The position numbers and the translations under genes were made by a program. The notes beneath the pieces were generated by a model. The model was not told where the DNA came from. It saw nothing but the letters and a program-made list of their open reading frames with translations, and did not search any database. Below are positions 32,120-44,160 of a stretch of 64,000 nucleotides of DNA, one piece after another; positions within the stretch are counted from its first letter, which is position 1; every line of letters begins with the position of its first letter. The stretch comes from Heloderma charlesbogerti. Its lineage: Eukaryota; Chordata; Lepidosauria; Squamata; Helodermatidae. The stretch spans positions 5,828,501 through 5,892,500 of the forward strand of contig JANEZZ010001570.1 of NCBI GenBank assembly GCA_026122225.1, read 5' to 3'.

Positions 32120-32430
32120 GACCTATTGCCTGATTGGAGTCCACCAGGAAAAGAGCCTTCATTGTGGTGGCCCCCTTTCTTTGGAACTCCCTGCCCCTGG
32201 AGGTGAGGAAGGCACCAACACTGTGTTGTTTCCAGCACCTCCTGAAAGCAGCGGTATTCCAGGAGGCATTCCTTAATTGATCAGTCATAGTTTCTATTGG
32301 CATTCTGTGCCAATAATTTATTATGGTGTTTTAATCTTTTTATTCTTTTACTGTTTTATCTTTTGTGTTCATCACTCCGAAATCTGTTTTAGATATGGAG
32401 CAGTATACAAATATTGTAAATAAATAAATT
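32120..32430 (+). pseudogene. L2-type LINE 3' end
   Basis: Plus strand: a short frame reads STRKRAFIVVAPFLWNSLPL, then EVRKAPTLCCFQHLLKAAVF and QEAFLN, the usual L2 C-terminus, followed by a T-rich UTR ending in AATAAATAAAT at about 32428. Confidence 0.72.
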
Positions 32431-32434
32431 GTCC

Positions 32435-34425
32435 CACTGATTTCAGTGGGTGTACTCGAAGTATGACTAAATCTGGATCAAACGCTCTATATTTTACTCA
32501 TCCATTGCGTCACATAAGGTGTTTCATAGTCTCACCATTTAGTAGCAATGCAAATTTTGGCCATTGTTAGTAAGTTCCAAGTGAATTCATAACACAACCT
32601 AAAAACATTACCTTTTCATCTAAAGTGATTGTATACCCCAATATCATTCTAAAATGTGCCATGGTATTGATGAATCTATTGGGGAGACATTCTTATATGG
32701 ACAAGCATTATTTATTTTTGCAGTTTTTCAGCCTAGTCATGCTATGCCATCTGAATCTGTGCAATATTTCAACTTTTTACACCAAAATATCTTAATTGTA
32801 TCCAAGGATGGCTTTGTCTTAGCAGAAAGTGTTTCTGCTCATGCAAGTTGGGGTACCCACTTCTCACTGATCCCCCTACCCACTTAAGCCCTCTATATCC
32901 CCCACAAAAGCTGCTTCTGATGGTTGGTGGACCCTCTGGAACAGAACTGGATATGGTGCAAAGTGCTGCAATAGGAAGGTAGAAAAACTGGGTGCATCAA
33001 CTTAAGCGAGCGGAAGCACTTTTCGCTAAGGGAAAGACACAATCGTGGCAACCCTGGGGGTGTTTCCACCAGTGATTTACTCTAAGTGGGTGGCGTGTGG
33101 AGGTAGTTAGGGATACATGATGTCGTGGCCATCCAGCAGCCACCCCGCAGCTAATCAGGGAAAAGGTGGATTTCCTGAGACTGCTTAAAGTCCGATTCTT
33201 TTCCTGAAGTCTTTATAGTTGCTGTGTGCTCCAACCCCCATTAACTTCAGGAATGCTAGCCCTTCCCAGGGGTGCACCTTTCACCATGACCCCGGTCAAG
33301 GGGATTTTCCTGTGTATTTCCCATCCCTGCACAAACCAATTAGTGTCTCCTCAGAAGGAACTCCCACTGTGGTCAATGAGGCTCGCCCTCTGAATGCCCA
33401 CATCAGAACTTACAGAGATCCCTCTCAATTGACATGGCACAATTTAAAGCCCAATTCCCTAAGTGCCGTAACGCATGATCTCAAGGCTCTGATTCTCCTT
33501 TGTTTGCTTTACTGCCTTAGGAAGTAACTACTTTGACCCTCCGTTATAGAGATCCTGAGGGTTAAAATGGGGGCTGGTTTCCCGTCCTTGTGTTCTCCCT
33601 CCCTCCCCGCCTCTTTCCCAGCACAAGCATATGTGTGTCTACTTGGAAGTAACTCCCATTGTGCTTAATGAGGCTTGCTCCTGAAATACAGGTGCATCTG
33701 GGCTTTCGGGGGAAAGGAGGGGAGGGGGGGAAGCCTCTCTTATTGGTTGAGCAGCCCCTGCCAGTCAGCTGATGTTCACTCCAACCCCCACCCCCACCAG
33801 GAAGTATGTTCTGTGAAGCAATTTTTACTGGTGCAGAGAACCTGCTTGTGGAGCCCTGCATGGACCAAAGCGCAGTAAAGCTGAATCCTTTTTAAAAAAC
33901 CGCTATTCCTCCATTTGCTTCTCCTTCCATTGTCGTGGAAACACGGGCCTGTGTATTTTCATGCTATCTTAAAACTTTCATGTCAAATCATTTCATAAGC
34001 AAACCTCACATTTGTGAGAATTATTGTTTATGCATTTGACTACAAAGCTCATTATTCAGTGTGACCACAAGTGAAATATGAATGCATAGAAACATCTTGG
34101 TCCTTTAACTGAGAGGAGCAATCAATCCTTGTAAAGGAACAGCTAAAGTGCTGTAAAGTACACTGTTAACTTTTCCAGAGAAATCTGTTGTTTAAAGGCT
34201 GAGAAACTGGAACTTAAAACAGAATCTTGCCTGTATACTTCGCCGCCCAGAGCAGAGTCTTCTCATCCTGATTCTATTAAAGTAACCTGTTTGGTGTCTG
34301 ATATACAAATTACAAATGAATTCTAAGTATTTGTCTTTATCAATGAAGTCACCATAATACTTATTAAATACCTCAAGTATTCTGAAGCTGCTTTGTATGG
34401 GCACCTAATTAAAAAAAAAAAAAAG
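32435..34425. other. Mostly unrecognised; one MITE arm
   Basis: 32435-32480 (TTTCAGTGGG..AGTATGACTAAATCTGG) matches one arm of the palindromic MITE at 34530-34672. 33640-33690 holds a TACTTGGAAGTAACTCCCAT-type arm. No gene signal elsewhere. Confidence 0.45.
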
Positions 34426-34434
34426 ACTACATCA

Positions 34435-34522
34435 ACAGCATAAACCTATACATGTCTACTCAGTTCCACTGACTTCAATGGAACTTACTCACGGGTAAAT
34501 GTGTAGAGGTTTGCAGCCTAAA
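34435..34522. repeat. Short palindromic MITE, ACTCAG..AAGTAA type
   Basis: TGTCTACTCAGTTCCACTGA with TTCAATGGAACTTACTCACG forms the hairpin. Relatives: 39484-39565 (GTTTACTCAAAAGTAAGTTC), 52285-52372 and 54945-55035. Ends approximate TGCAATCCTA/TAGGATTGCA. Confidence 0.6.
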
Positions 34523-34529
34523 ACTATTG

Positions 34530-34672
34530 GGTTGGATCCAGATTTAGTCATACATACTTAGAGTAGACTCACTGAGATCAGTTAGAATTAAGTTACTCAT
34601 GACTAACTTAAGTCCCATTGCTTTCAATGAGTTTATTCCAAGTATGAGTAAATCTGGATCCAACCCTATCAG
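34530..34672. mobile_element. Palindromic MITE, GGTTGGATCCAGATTTAGTC ends
   Basis: About 143 bp. Left GGGTTGGATCCAGATTTAGT and right its near complement ACTAAATCTGGATCCAACCC (as AGTAAATCTGGATCCAACCC). Internal arms CTAACTTAAGTCCCATTG and TTAGAATTAAGTTACTCATG partly pair. No ORF. Confidence 0.75.
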
Positions 34673-34830
34673 TGGTTCACTACTGTTGACAGCTCATGTA
34701 AAATAACTCCAAGAGCTGCTGGTACTTGTCATTTTTGTTGTTGCGCAGGGAGTAATTGAAGTTTAATATCTTCTAGCCCACAAGCATTGTGGAATTCTGC
34801 TTATATCTTGCACACGCACAAGGTATTTTA

Positions 34831-34878
34831 GAGAGTTTCGGCTATTGGGTGGTATAGAAATGAAATAAATAAATAAAT
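34831..34878 (+). repeat. LINE 3' tail (L2-like)
   Basis: GAGAGTTTCGGCTATTGGGTGGTATAGAAATG with AAATAAATAAATAAATG end matches the tail at 62565-62628 (GAGAGCTTCGGCTATTGGGC). Confidence 0.65.
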
Positions 34879-35324
34879 GTTATGACCAAAACCAAAACCA
34901 AACCAAGCAACTTCCACAGTCTGCCTTTGAACCGGGTGAATGCAGAGAGGTTAGTTTCCTCCACGGTTTTAAGAGCATTTGGGATTACTTCCCAAGAAAA
35001 GCCAAGTTTAAGCAACTACTGCATGATCTGCTTTCCCAGGAAGCAGTCTGCTTTTTCAGGGTCATGAAAACATCTTTTTTTCTTCCCCACTGCTTTTCCC
35101 TTTTTAAAATTGCTATGCATTCCAGATTTTTTACTGAAGACATGGGGGTGGGGTGGGGTCAGAGTTGATAATGAACAGAACCACCAAAGAGTGATCCAGC
35201 TCCTGCAAGGTACAGCTGCTTTCTGTTTTATCCTAAGAAGAATCAAGATTTTCAAGAACTATATTTTTCACAGACACCTAATCATCACAACAGGAATAAG
35301 AGAAGGGTCTGGTCTGTGTTAGAA

Positions 35325-35363
35325 CAGCAGCAGCAGCAGCAGCAGCAGCATGTGTGTGTGTGT
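35325..35363 (+). repeat. (CAG)n followed by (TG)n
   Basis: Eight CAG units (35325-35349) directly joined to TGTGTGTGTGTGT (35350-35363). No frame around it is convincingly coding. Confidence 0.85.
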
Positions 35364-35491
35364 TATTTTTACTTAGCTTACACAGTGTGAAGATTTTTAC
35401 TTATGATCACAATCCAGCCCCATTATAACTTATGGGGGTCTTGCCATTTACAACACTATATGGATTGCAACAATATATGTTTTGTGTCATA

Positions 35492-36023
35492 GGGCCGATC
35501 TACATTGCACCCACCATCGCAATGAACTGGGTGTCTTGTCGGGGTTGTTGTATCCCTTCAAGCTTTACCCCCTCCTATCCCCCGCTTCACAACTTCAAAT
35601 CTTTGAAGATCATGCCTGAATTAGAAAAAAAAAAACATTGCGGAGAAGCCCCGATTCTGTGAGGATAACGCCTTAATTTAAAAAAAAACATCCTGAACGG
35701 GGGATAGGAGAGGGTAAAACTTAGTCTCATTTGAAGGGATACAACAACCCCCTGCTCAGTGCAGGAAGCCTGATTCCCAGGTGATCGCCCATCCAACTAC
35801 TGACCGGGGCCCATCCCATTTAATGTCCGAGATCAGACAAGCGCACGCAGGAAAACAGCAGGACAACAGCACAGCGCTCGAGTATGAACCCAGCTTGCAC
35901 ATTCGATAAAGCACTGCAACAGGGAAAATGGGTGAGTGTGAATAATCACGCTTTAATGCGAGAGCATTTAACCCGACGGGACACTGAATTCATTGCGATG
36001 GTGGGCGCAATGTAGATCGGCCC
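35492..36023. mobile_element. GGGCCGATCTACA-type MITE with captured 5S/CR1 SINE piece
   Basis: 532 bp. Terminal inverted repeats of about 45 bp: 35492-35536 begins GGGCCGATCTACATTGC and 35979-36023 ends GCAATGTAGATCGGCCC. Immediate flanks are ATA on both sides. A second, inner inverted repeat pairs 35541-35583 (GGGGTTGTTGTATCCCTTCA) with 35698-35751. Next to it, 35749-35850 carries the antisense 5S-like sequence joined to CR1 tail (CCCCCTGCTCAGTGCAGG, then ATTCCCAGGTGATCGCCCAT, CGAGATCAGACAAGCGC). No ORF; non-autonomous. Confidence 0.85.
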
Positions 36024-36029
36024 ATAGTG

Positions 36030-38040
36030 GACAGGCCTTTCCCATCTGTGAGCATCTCTACACCAGCCTAAAATCCTGCATTTAAAACCGGGCTTTCTGC
36101 TGCCATTTTAAATGCAGGATCACAACTGACTCCCTTTACATGTGCTTCCTTTCCCCCCTCCCCTTTTCCCTGCCTTCTCCCTCATATCTGAATCTTCCAT
36201 TATCTTTCATTGATCTCGCTCCTCTTCTTGCAGCTTTTTCTCTGTTCACAGAGGGAACTCAGGCAGAACACAAGAGGGCAATTTGATAGTTCATTATCTG
36301 CAATCTATTGAAAAATGGAACAAAGGGCATTTAGTGCAGGAGATGCCTTGAATGATCACGGCATCATGTAAAGAGCCCACAAACTTCCATGAGAGAGCCA
36401 TCTTATCAAAAATGTCACAGAAGTGCCATCAAAATGAATGCCACGATGTTTCTACTTGCACTCATTCTGCACTCTTTCAGAAGGCATGAGCACATGCATG
36501 GAAGGGCTCAGTACATGGTGGGTGTCTCCCATAACATTCAGGGATCCTCCCTCTCCCCTATATAACAGTGCCGCCCATTCAGCACAGTCATCCTCTTATC
36601 CTCTGTGTAGCATTTTCAGCAGGCTCAATGGGGTACCATGGGGGGGGGGCAGGGAAGTCTGCTTCTGCCAGCCCAGTTGCACAGACCTAAATCTGTGCCC
36701 AACCCACAGCCACAAATGCCCGAAGCATTTCCTCTGGTACAACTAATGCCATCATAGCCCAGTGGGTAGAGGAGCCATAAGCTCCAAGACTCCCCTAAAG
36801 CCAGTCCCAAATCCTCTGGAAGCCCAAGCACAGGCAGCAAGGGAACAACCCCTTTGCTAGGAAAGTAGCCAGGGCCACACAGAGAAGGAAGGGCTGTTAT
36901 TCCGATCACAACAGCCAGCCAGCTCCATAGGCCGGTGACTGAGAGGAAGCCTCCCAATGGCTGACAGGCTCCCGGGAAGACTGGTTTGTGTTGTAGCATG
37001 GGACCAAGGATTCCACAAGACAGTGATAATGACTCCCCACACACACACACGCACACCATTTCTATACTAGTGTCCATGTGAAGGGAACAAGTTTTCTGAA
37101 AGCCAGAGAGAAGGGAGCCATTGGGATAAGGAAAAATGGAAGCTATGACAGTAAGCTCCCAGGAGGAAAACCTGTAAGCTGCCTGGTCATTTAGTGAGAA
37201 CTGAACATGGCAGTGGAAAACAGGAAAGGGTGGTTTGAGTCCCAGACCTGGGAGATGGAAATCCAGCCTCTCCAAATGGGTCTGTCTGGTGATAAATAAT
37301 GCTAGATGGAATGGGGCAAGGCAGTGGGAACAGAATCCAAACTCCCTGCTGGTCCTCAGAGCAACATCCTAACCACACAGCTACAGGAACGGGCAGAAGA
37401 AAAGCTTGTAACAGTGCCTTTGTAGTCTCCCAAGCAGGACTGGCCCAAGACATTTTGGTACTTGAGGTGAAGGCCCAAATTTCTCCCATGTCCCATCCCA
37501 TATGATGCACAGAAGCTGAATGGAGTGGCAGCTGAATCTTACTTCAGCAGCATCCACCACATCTGAGGCAGCAGGCCAGCTTAGGGAGTGTAGGGTAGGC
37601 TGTCTGGCCAAGACCTTACTGCTAGTCTGGGCCCCCAGCATTTGCTGCCTCACTCTGCCTAATGGTAGGGCTGGGCCAGTTTTCAAAGGCCTAACCTGTG
37701 ACACCCCCCTTTCCCTGGCCTCTTAGGCCTCATGCATAAGATGATCCCAGCCATATGCCCTCAGACTAAAGAGGCCTTATGTGGAGCTGTAGCTTAGAGG
37801 AATAGTGCAAGCTCAGTAGAAAAGTGGTCCCAGAGGCTCAATACCTGGCCATAGACACTTAGGAGAAAGGGCTGGGAAGGGACAGATATAATCCTTTCCC
37901 CATCAACAAAGTTCTGACTTGTACTCTCTGCACATGAGAACAGAACAATGTAGACCCATATCTCATGCCTTGATGTATATGACGAGCTGCTGAGGGTTAA
38001 ATACCACTGGTAGTGCACTTCAGTTGGCTGGAGAATTGAG
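36030..38040. other. No recognisable gene; one repeat fragment
   Basis: Holds the longest non-transposon frame in this part (36625-37275 minus, 216 aa), which lacks recognisable domains and shows no supporting splice or family evidence. About 37555-37685 is an inverted fragment of the GGGCCAGC..TTAGGCAG repeat. A CA run lies at 37038-37053. Confidence 0.45.
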
Positions 38041-38044
38041 GTCT

Positions 38045-38088
38045 GGTCACGAAGAGTCGGACACGACTGAACGACTGAACAACAACAA
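38045..38088 (+). mobile_element. 44-bp BovB 3' tail fragment
   Basis: GGTCACGAAGAGTCGGACAC and the following bases through AACAACAACAA match the last 44 bases of the BovB element at 41802-42666 exactly or nearly so. Either an extremely 5'-truncated insertion or a relic of a longer copy. No convincing duplication was found around it. Confidence 0.82.
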
Positions 38089-38799
38089 CTGCTACTGGAG
38101 CTGCCCCCTGATGTCCATGCATTGTTGACATTTTCAGCTGCTCATGTGTAGGGCTCCACCCAACTGGGATTCTCACAGATGAGGGAATCCCACACAATTG
38201 GGAATCCCGATTGTGCGGAAGCCTATGCGACAGGAGCTATTTACATGTAAGCTTCCTCCCCGCAGATGTCCAGGCCAATGTGTGGGTGTCCCGGGGATGT
38301 GGCCAGTGTGTGGCCCTGCCCCCTGGACCATCAAGTGAGGACTCTGAGTCAGATACAACAAAGGAAGGGGCATTAGTTAGAATTTTATCCTCTCTTGTGG
38401 CTGTGGGACAGGGAGGGAGGAGGGGAAAGGGATTGCCATCTGGCATTCTTCACTGACTCCAGCGGGGAGAGTTCTAACTTATGCCACCTCTTTTGCATGT
38501 GCGGGGGGCAGGAATGAGTTCTGAGCAAGCACAGGGCTTTAACTTCACCCTACCCCTGTCCTGCTATGCCCCAAACTCCAACCATTGTTGCTCCTTACGC
38601 TGGAAGTGTCACCTTAGAATAGTGAAGAGGACACTGGTGTAACGTAACACTAGAACAACAGTGTCACTATACCAGCATCTGTCCATGATGTCAGCATAAT
38701 TTTGGGTTCCACTGATGCAAGGGGGTTTAGTGGTGATCCTGCTGTCATCACTCAGTGACAAGATTGCACCATTTGTTATTTATAACACTTGCTGAGGGA

Positions 38800-38915
38800 G
38801 GTGGGGGGAATCACACTATTTCATTCATTCATTTAAAGTTTTTTTTTTTTAAATTCCACTCTTCAGCTGCGAAGGCTCCCAGAGCCTCTTACATAAGATC
38901 AATAAAACCAAAACA
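38800..38915 (-). repeat. LINE 3' tail (L2-like), minus strand
   Basis: CATTCATTCATTTAAAG followed by CCACTCTTCAGCTGCGAAGG and GAGCCTCTTACATAAGATCA is the reverse of a LINE tail ending in ATGAATG repeats. Confidence 0.5.
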
Positions 38916-39569
38916 CTACCTGCATGCAGTTTTACAATCTAAAAAGCACAACACAAAAGGTAAAACAACAGATGATAAGAAAGGAAGGAGATTAACCCAG
39001 CCATTACAAATATGGGAAGGATATCTTGGCAATTACAAATATGGGGTGACAGGGACATATGTAGGGAGCCCCATGCATAGCAAAGGATATGCCACCTTTA
39101 ATCAAACATTGCATATTTTGTTCGACAAACCAGTATGGATGATATCTCGACAAAAGAAGAGGTAATTACAGGGTTGGCTACCAAAAAAATGATAAAAAAT
39201 ATTCTGAGCAAGAGGGATATAAAACATAACTGTTTCATTAAATTACATTTCTCTGCTTCACTGAAGATCCAAAAATAAAACAAAACCCTTTCTCTCAGGA
39301 TACTGTGTAATATTTGTTCTAGGAATAGCAATAGAAATTGCTAAGAAATGAGCACCGAATTTGCTTTTTACCACAAATATGGGCATATCCACATCAGCTT
39401 CAAGCCACCATTCAGTTGTGTGCCCTACAAATTCTTGGGGCTGCTTTGACCATGGTCCTGGCATCCAGGCAGTAGTGCACTCTCTATGCATGTTTACTCA
39501 AAAGTAAGTTCCATTGGGTTCAATAGGGCTTACTCCCAAGTAGGTGGATGATCGCAGCGTAAGTGTGAT

Positions 39570-40868
39570 TGTGTGGGTTACATGGGACAGCAGTGTTGCC
39601 CAAAGGGCAGAGAGCTGGTGGGGCCACCAAGAGTAGATATTTTATTGTTCAGGCTTTGGAAAATGTATTACAACTAAGGATTCCAACTAAGGACCCTTCC
39701 TCAATGAAGACGTCCCACCCCTTTTTTTAAATGCCTCACAGGGTGTGTGTGTGGAATTTTGGGATGAATTTCAGGGTGGAGGGAAGAAGCTGAAACTCTC
39801 TTGTCCTGAAGTGCCATGGTCCTGATCCAATTTGTGATCATGCACACTTGCAGGAGAGTAGCGGAAGCAAAGCTGAGCGATGCATGATTAAAAGAACATT
39901 TAGTTTGCCTGCCAGGTTTCACAATCAGACTGGCTCTATTATTCAGATATTTCAATGTGATATTATGCAGTTTCTTCCTGGCACAGTGGCATAAAGTGCC
40001 AGGTGCTATTTCTGTTTTAATGGAAAACTAAATATCCCAAAGTACAGTCGTGTTGATAGCAACACTAAGGTACTTCATAGGACACAAATTGCTAAAGGAA
40101 CACAAAGAAAATCAATGGTAAAATGTTGTTAATGAGGCTTGTGTTGATCCGTGATCTGAAAATATGTTTAAAGACTGAAGACCAGGATACAGGAGGATAT
40201 CTATCATGAGATAACTTTCAAAACTCACTTCATGGTGGAAAAAGCAATTCTCCGTCCCAGGTGACTGGTGAAAACAGCATATGACACCAGGTATAAGATG
40301 GTATTTTCTTTCTTTAACATGTATATATTCCATAGGAAGCAAATTGGGAGAGTTAAACCTCACATGTTCCATAGAGGTAAGAGTAAATCCATTGGTCTAT
40401 CACTAGTGGTAGGCAGGGGCACCAGTTGTACACATACATTAACCTATGGATGGAATAACACTAGCTGTATTTGGCTGCATGTACAGTAACCCCTCCTCTC
40501 TTACTACTTGTAGTATAACACTTTTCTGTGCACCACAGAAGTTATAACCACTGCTAATTAACATTATGGTGCTTGATCATGTACCTTACAACACAAACTA
40601 ACAACCAAGATTACGTTTGTATATAAGAGGAGTTAAAGTAAATCACGTCTTTGGAGATGTGTAGGGTGTAGTCCATCTGACCATCTTGAGGTCTATTTTA
40701 AGTCATTATTGTCAGTGGACAACCATGGTGAGTACTAGAACTAGATAGCTCCTGCCCATGATTTCAGATGGGATGGTTTGCAAGATCAGAAACTGAGACA
40801 AAGGTTCAGGAGCCATGCCATCTATGCCAGAAATCGAACACTAATGAGGTCTAGTTAAGCTGAGATCA
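39570..40868. other. No recognisable gene or repeat
   Basis: AT-rich sequence. Nothing could be assigned. Confidence 0.4.
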
Positions 40869-40869
40869 G

Positions 40870-41095
40870 TGAGAGCCATTGTGGTGTAGTTGTTCGAGTG
40901 CTGGACTGGGACTCAGTAGATCCAGGTTCTAGTCCCCACTGGCCATGAAGCTCACTGAGTGGCTTTGATCCATTCACTGACTCTCAGCTTAACCTACCTC
41001 CCAATGGAGAGGAGGATTATCATGTATGCTACCTTGGGCTCCTTGGAGAAAAGGTGGGACATAAATGTAACAAATCAATAATACAATAAATTGTC
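40870..41095 (+). mobile_element. tRNA-derived SINE with LINE tail (MIR/CORE-like)
   Basis: GTGGTGTAGTTGTTCGAGTGC (A box region, 40881-40901) and AGGTTCTAGTCC (B box, about 40925-40936), then CTCACTGAGTGGCTTTGATC and TCTCAGCTTAACCTACCTC, ending ACCTTGGGCTCCTTGGAGAA, GGTGGGACATAAATG and an AATAATACAATAAAT tail. The same order is seen inverted at 3965-4185 and 52390-52492. Confidence 0.8.
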
Positions 41096-41099
41096 AGGA

Positions 41100-41800
41100 C
41101 TGTGCTGGAGCAAGCATGAAGCCATGAAGGGCAAACTGATGTCCTTACCAATAAGTCATCCAAAGAAGGAACAAAGAGCGTGATGCAAAGAGAGGCAAAA
41201 GATGTGAGTGGAGCAATAATATTGGGAAGGAGACAGTAGTTCACAGAAGAATGCAACATGGCTTGAGGAATAGGTCAGGGAACCAACCGGTCAGGTAAAG
41301 GGACAGCAGGCTGCCCCAGGGGTATTTATGCCTCAAAAGTGTTAGCGAGGGGCAGTAATCCAACTTGGAAGTGGAACCATGCAAGACCACAATGTTGTGA
41401 CTGAGCCTCCTGACTGCAGTCAGGCCTGGAGAGTGGTGGGGCTCCTGCTGCAGTTGGCCAGAGGGAAGGCTCATAATTAAGCTCCTGACATAATAAATTC
41501 AAATATAATTTCTCCTTGAGATGAGAGTGTTCAGCAGTAATTCACACTCTGGGATTTAAATTCTTCTGACTAATCTGTATTTTCTTGTTTTTATCTCTAG
41601 AAGAGAAAGATCTGAATCACAGAATTTTGATGCACATCCATCTTTTTCAGAGTCCAGATTATTAATATATGGAATGTCTCCAACAGAAAAAGTTAATTCT
41701 GTTCCAAACTTCTTATTCCTGTGCTCAAAAGGTGTTGTGCCCTGATTCAATGAAGCTGAGATTTATGATTAAGCAAATTTTGTCCTTTTGGCTTGAGTAG
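41100..41800. other. No recognisable gene or repeat
   Basis: Nothing assigned between the SINE and the truncated BovB. Confidence 0.4.
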
Positions 41801-41801
41801 G

Positions 41802-42666
41802 ACTTATATGCAGAGTATATCATGAGAAACGCCGGGTTGGATGAATCACAGGTCGAAATTAAGATTGCTGGGAGAATTAACCTCAGATATGCAGACAATA
41901 CCACCCTAATGGCAGAAAGCAAAGAGGATCTAAAGAGCCTCTTGTTGAGGGTGAAAGAGGAGAGTGCAAAAGCTGGTTTGAAACTCAACATTAAAAAAAC
42001 TAAGATCATGGCATCTGGCTCCATCACTTCCTGGCATATAGAAGGGGACAAAATGGAAGCAGTGACAGATTTTATTTTCTTGGGCTCCAAGATCACCGCA
42101 GACGGTGACTGTAGCCATGAAATTAAAAGACACTTGCTCCTTGGGAGGAAAGCTATGGCAAACCTAGACAGCATAGTAAGACGCAGAGGTAACCTTGCTG
42201 ACAAAGGTTCATATAATCAAAGCTATGGTTTTTCCAGTAGCAACGTATGGCTGTGAGAGCTGGACTAAAAGGAAGGCTGAGCACCGAAGAATTGATGCCT
42301 TTGAACTGTGGTGCTGGAGAAGACTCTTACAAGTCCCCTGGACTGCAAGGAGGTCAAATCAGTCAGTCCTAAAGGAAATCAACCCTGAGTGCTCATCGGA
42401 AGGACAGATACTGAAGCTGAAGCTCCAATATTTTGGCCACCTAATGCGAAGAGAAAACTCCCTGGAAAAGACCCTGATGCTGGGAAAGACTGAAGGCAAA
42501 AGGAGAAGGGGACGGCAGAGGATGAGATGGCTAGATAGCATCACTGATGCAATGAATATGAACCTGAGCACACTCCGGGAGAGTGCGCAGGACAGGAAGG
42601 CCTGGCGTGCTATGGTCCATGGGGTCACGAAGAGTCGGACACGACTGAACGACTGAACAACAACAA
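41802..42666 (+). mobile_element. 5'-truncated RTE-BovB LINE
   Basis: Last 0.86 kb of a BovB in plus orientation, beginning inside the reverse transcriptase at the sequence coding LYAEYIMRNAGLDES and ending in AACAACAA. Frames 41822-42256 and 42195-42656 carry the rest, with a frameshift between them near 42195 and a damaged active site (YADN instead of YADD, about 41897-41908). The flanking repeat AGGACT at 41799-41804 and 42666-42671 is a plausible short target-site duplication that overlaps the element by a few bases. Truncation of this kind is typical of incomplete target-primed reverse transcription. Confidence 0.9.
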
Positions 42667-42673
42667 GGACTAA

Positions 42674-43115
42674 GGGCGCAATCCTATGGCCACTAGACAG
42701 CGGCTAGACAGCCATGGGATTGTTCGGCTTTTGGGAACTGACCTCGGAGCCAGCACTCCGAGGTCAGTTCCCAGAAAACCGCCCCCCTGCCCTCTCCCCT
42801 GCTGCCTTGTAGGTAGCACAGACAGTCCCCAGGTTCCACGCTTGGAAGAGCAGCATGGAGTGGGGCAAAAGGGGGCATTCCCAGGGGCAGGGAGAGGCGG
42901 GGAGCGCAGAAGTGCCGGTATGACACTTCCTATGCGTCATCTTGTTCCCCTACCCACTGAAGTCCCTCGGCTAGACAGCTGAAATCGGCCATCTGGCTGC
43001 TAAGACAGGGCAGTTGGAACATGGAGGAGAAGAGCCCCTCTGCGCTCCTCCCGCCCAGGAAAGGAGGGTGACTCCGACTTCAGAGGCGCCTGCCTATCCA
43101 CATAGGTTTGCTCCC
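42674..43115. mobile_element. GGGTGCAATCC-type MITE (Harbinger-like), copy 2
   Basis: Left end TAAGGGCGCAATCCTATGGC lies directly after the BovB tail. TAGACAGC motifs lie near both ends (about 42696 and 42972). GACCTCGGAGCCAGCACTCC followed by GAGGTCAGTTCCC forms a local hairpin at 42740-42772. The right end is diverged (CATAGGTTTGCTCCC). Confidence 0.65.
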
Positions 43116-43119
43116 TCCA

Positions 43120-44150
43120 TGAGTTTAAATAAAAGCACTTTTGCTTAGGCAGATTGTGAACTGAGGAGCACATCAAGCAAGCAGTTGTGCTGTTAAAAGG
43201 CTATCTATATTTTGGCAGATAACTAGGTTTACCTGCCTCTAATTGTTCTGGATGAGGGATTCCATCAGCCCTGCTGTGAATCAGCACAACTGTTTTCTGC
43301 ACCCGAGAAAACCCCAAAGTTTTGAGTACTACATCTCCAACTGACCTTGAAGTATGTAATCACTGGTGAGATTCATTTAGGCACAGTAGTCCTTCATCTT
43401 GTCATAAAGATGATGCAGTGTTGTGCACTCCAGTTTGAACCAACAGCTTCTTTCTTTCCTTCCAACTTAGTATTTAAATGGTTATTTCATGTTTGGGAGC
43501 ATGCACATACAGTTTTATTGCCAAATCATTAAGTAGTGGAGAAATCCAATTTCTGCATCCAGCATACCTTGTTTTCCATTTAAATTGCTTTCTAATTACC
43601 CTCTAAGCAGTGAGCAAGGCAAAATATGATTTATGCTGCTTTCAGTAACAAACCCCATTGTTCATGTCCTAAGGCAGCTGTGTGCAACAGTAGTGCAATT
43701 GCGGAACAGTTTGTTGTTAAACCATTATACTGTTTTCTAAAGGAAAAACTGCAGAAATTATATGCTTTCATTTGGTAATGATGGAGGAATTTCTCTTTGG
43801 TCCTCCCCACTTCAGTAAGATGGTTAACAGCTGAAGATGTGCATCCAGAGATAAGGGAAAATGCATCCAGTGGAAAGGAGCTTGTTGGTTTATGAAAACA
43901 GTAACTTAGAAAAACAACTGATATGAAAAACAAGATTTGATATACTCCCCTGATGCAAGGGTGTTTCCATGGGCTTTTGGTTTAACAAAGTTGTGTCCTG
44001 CATAGTTTCCACTATAATTGATGTTATATTGAGCTTTGGGAGAATTCTAAATCTGTCAGTGCCTGTCCCACCCTTCACAACATTGAAATATTTTATTAGC
44101 ACTTTGCTGTTTCCACTTTAAGCTTCATAGATCCTGATTTCAAAATCAGT
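43120..44150. other. No recognisable gene or repeat
   Basis: AT-rich. No terminal repeats, LINE motifs or coding frames recognised. Confidence 0.4.
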
Positions 44151-44160
44151 CATCCTATGA

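Noticed and set aside
34902..35066. Possible exon of a host gene
   Set aside because: A 61-aa frame with no recognisable motif and no convincing splice sites.
35741..35870. Independent recent SINE insertion in the 35.5-kb MITE
   Set aside because: No SINE tail repeats or target duplication around it, and the same boundary CCCCCTGCTCAGTGCAGG occurs in the related copies at 49.3 and 59.5 kb, favouring capture before amplification. Left open to test.
36625..37275. 216-aa minus-strand frame
   Set aside because: Composition is proline/leucine-rich without recognisable domains, and no splice context or family similarity was apparent. Chance frame is the simpler reading.
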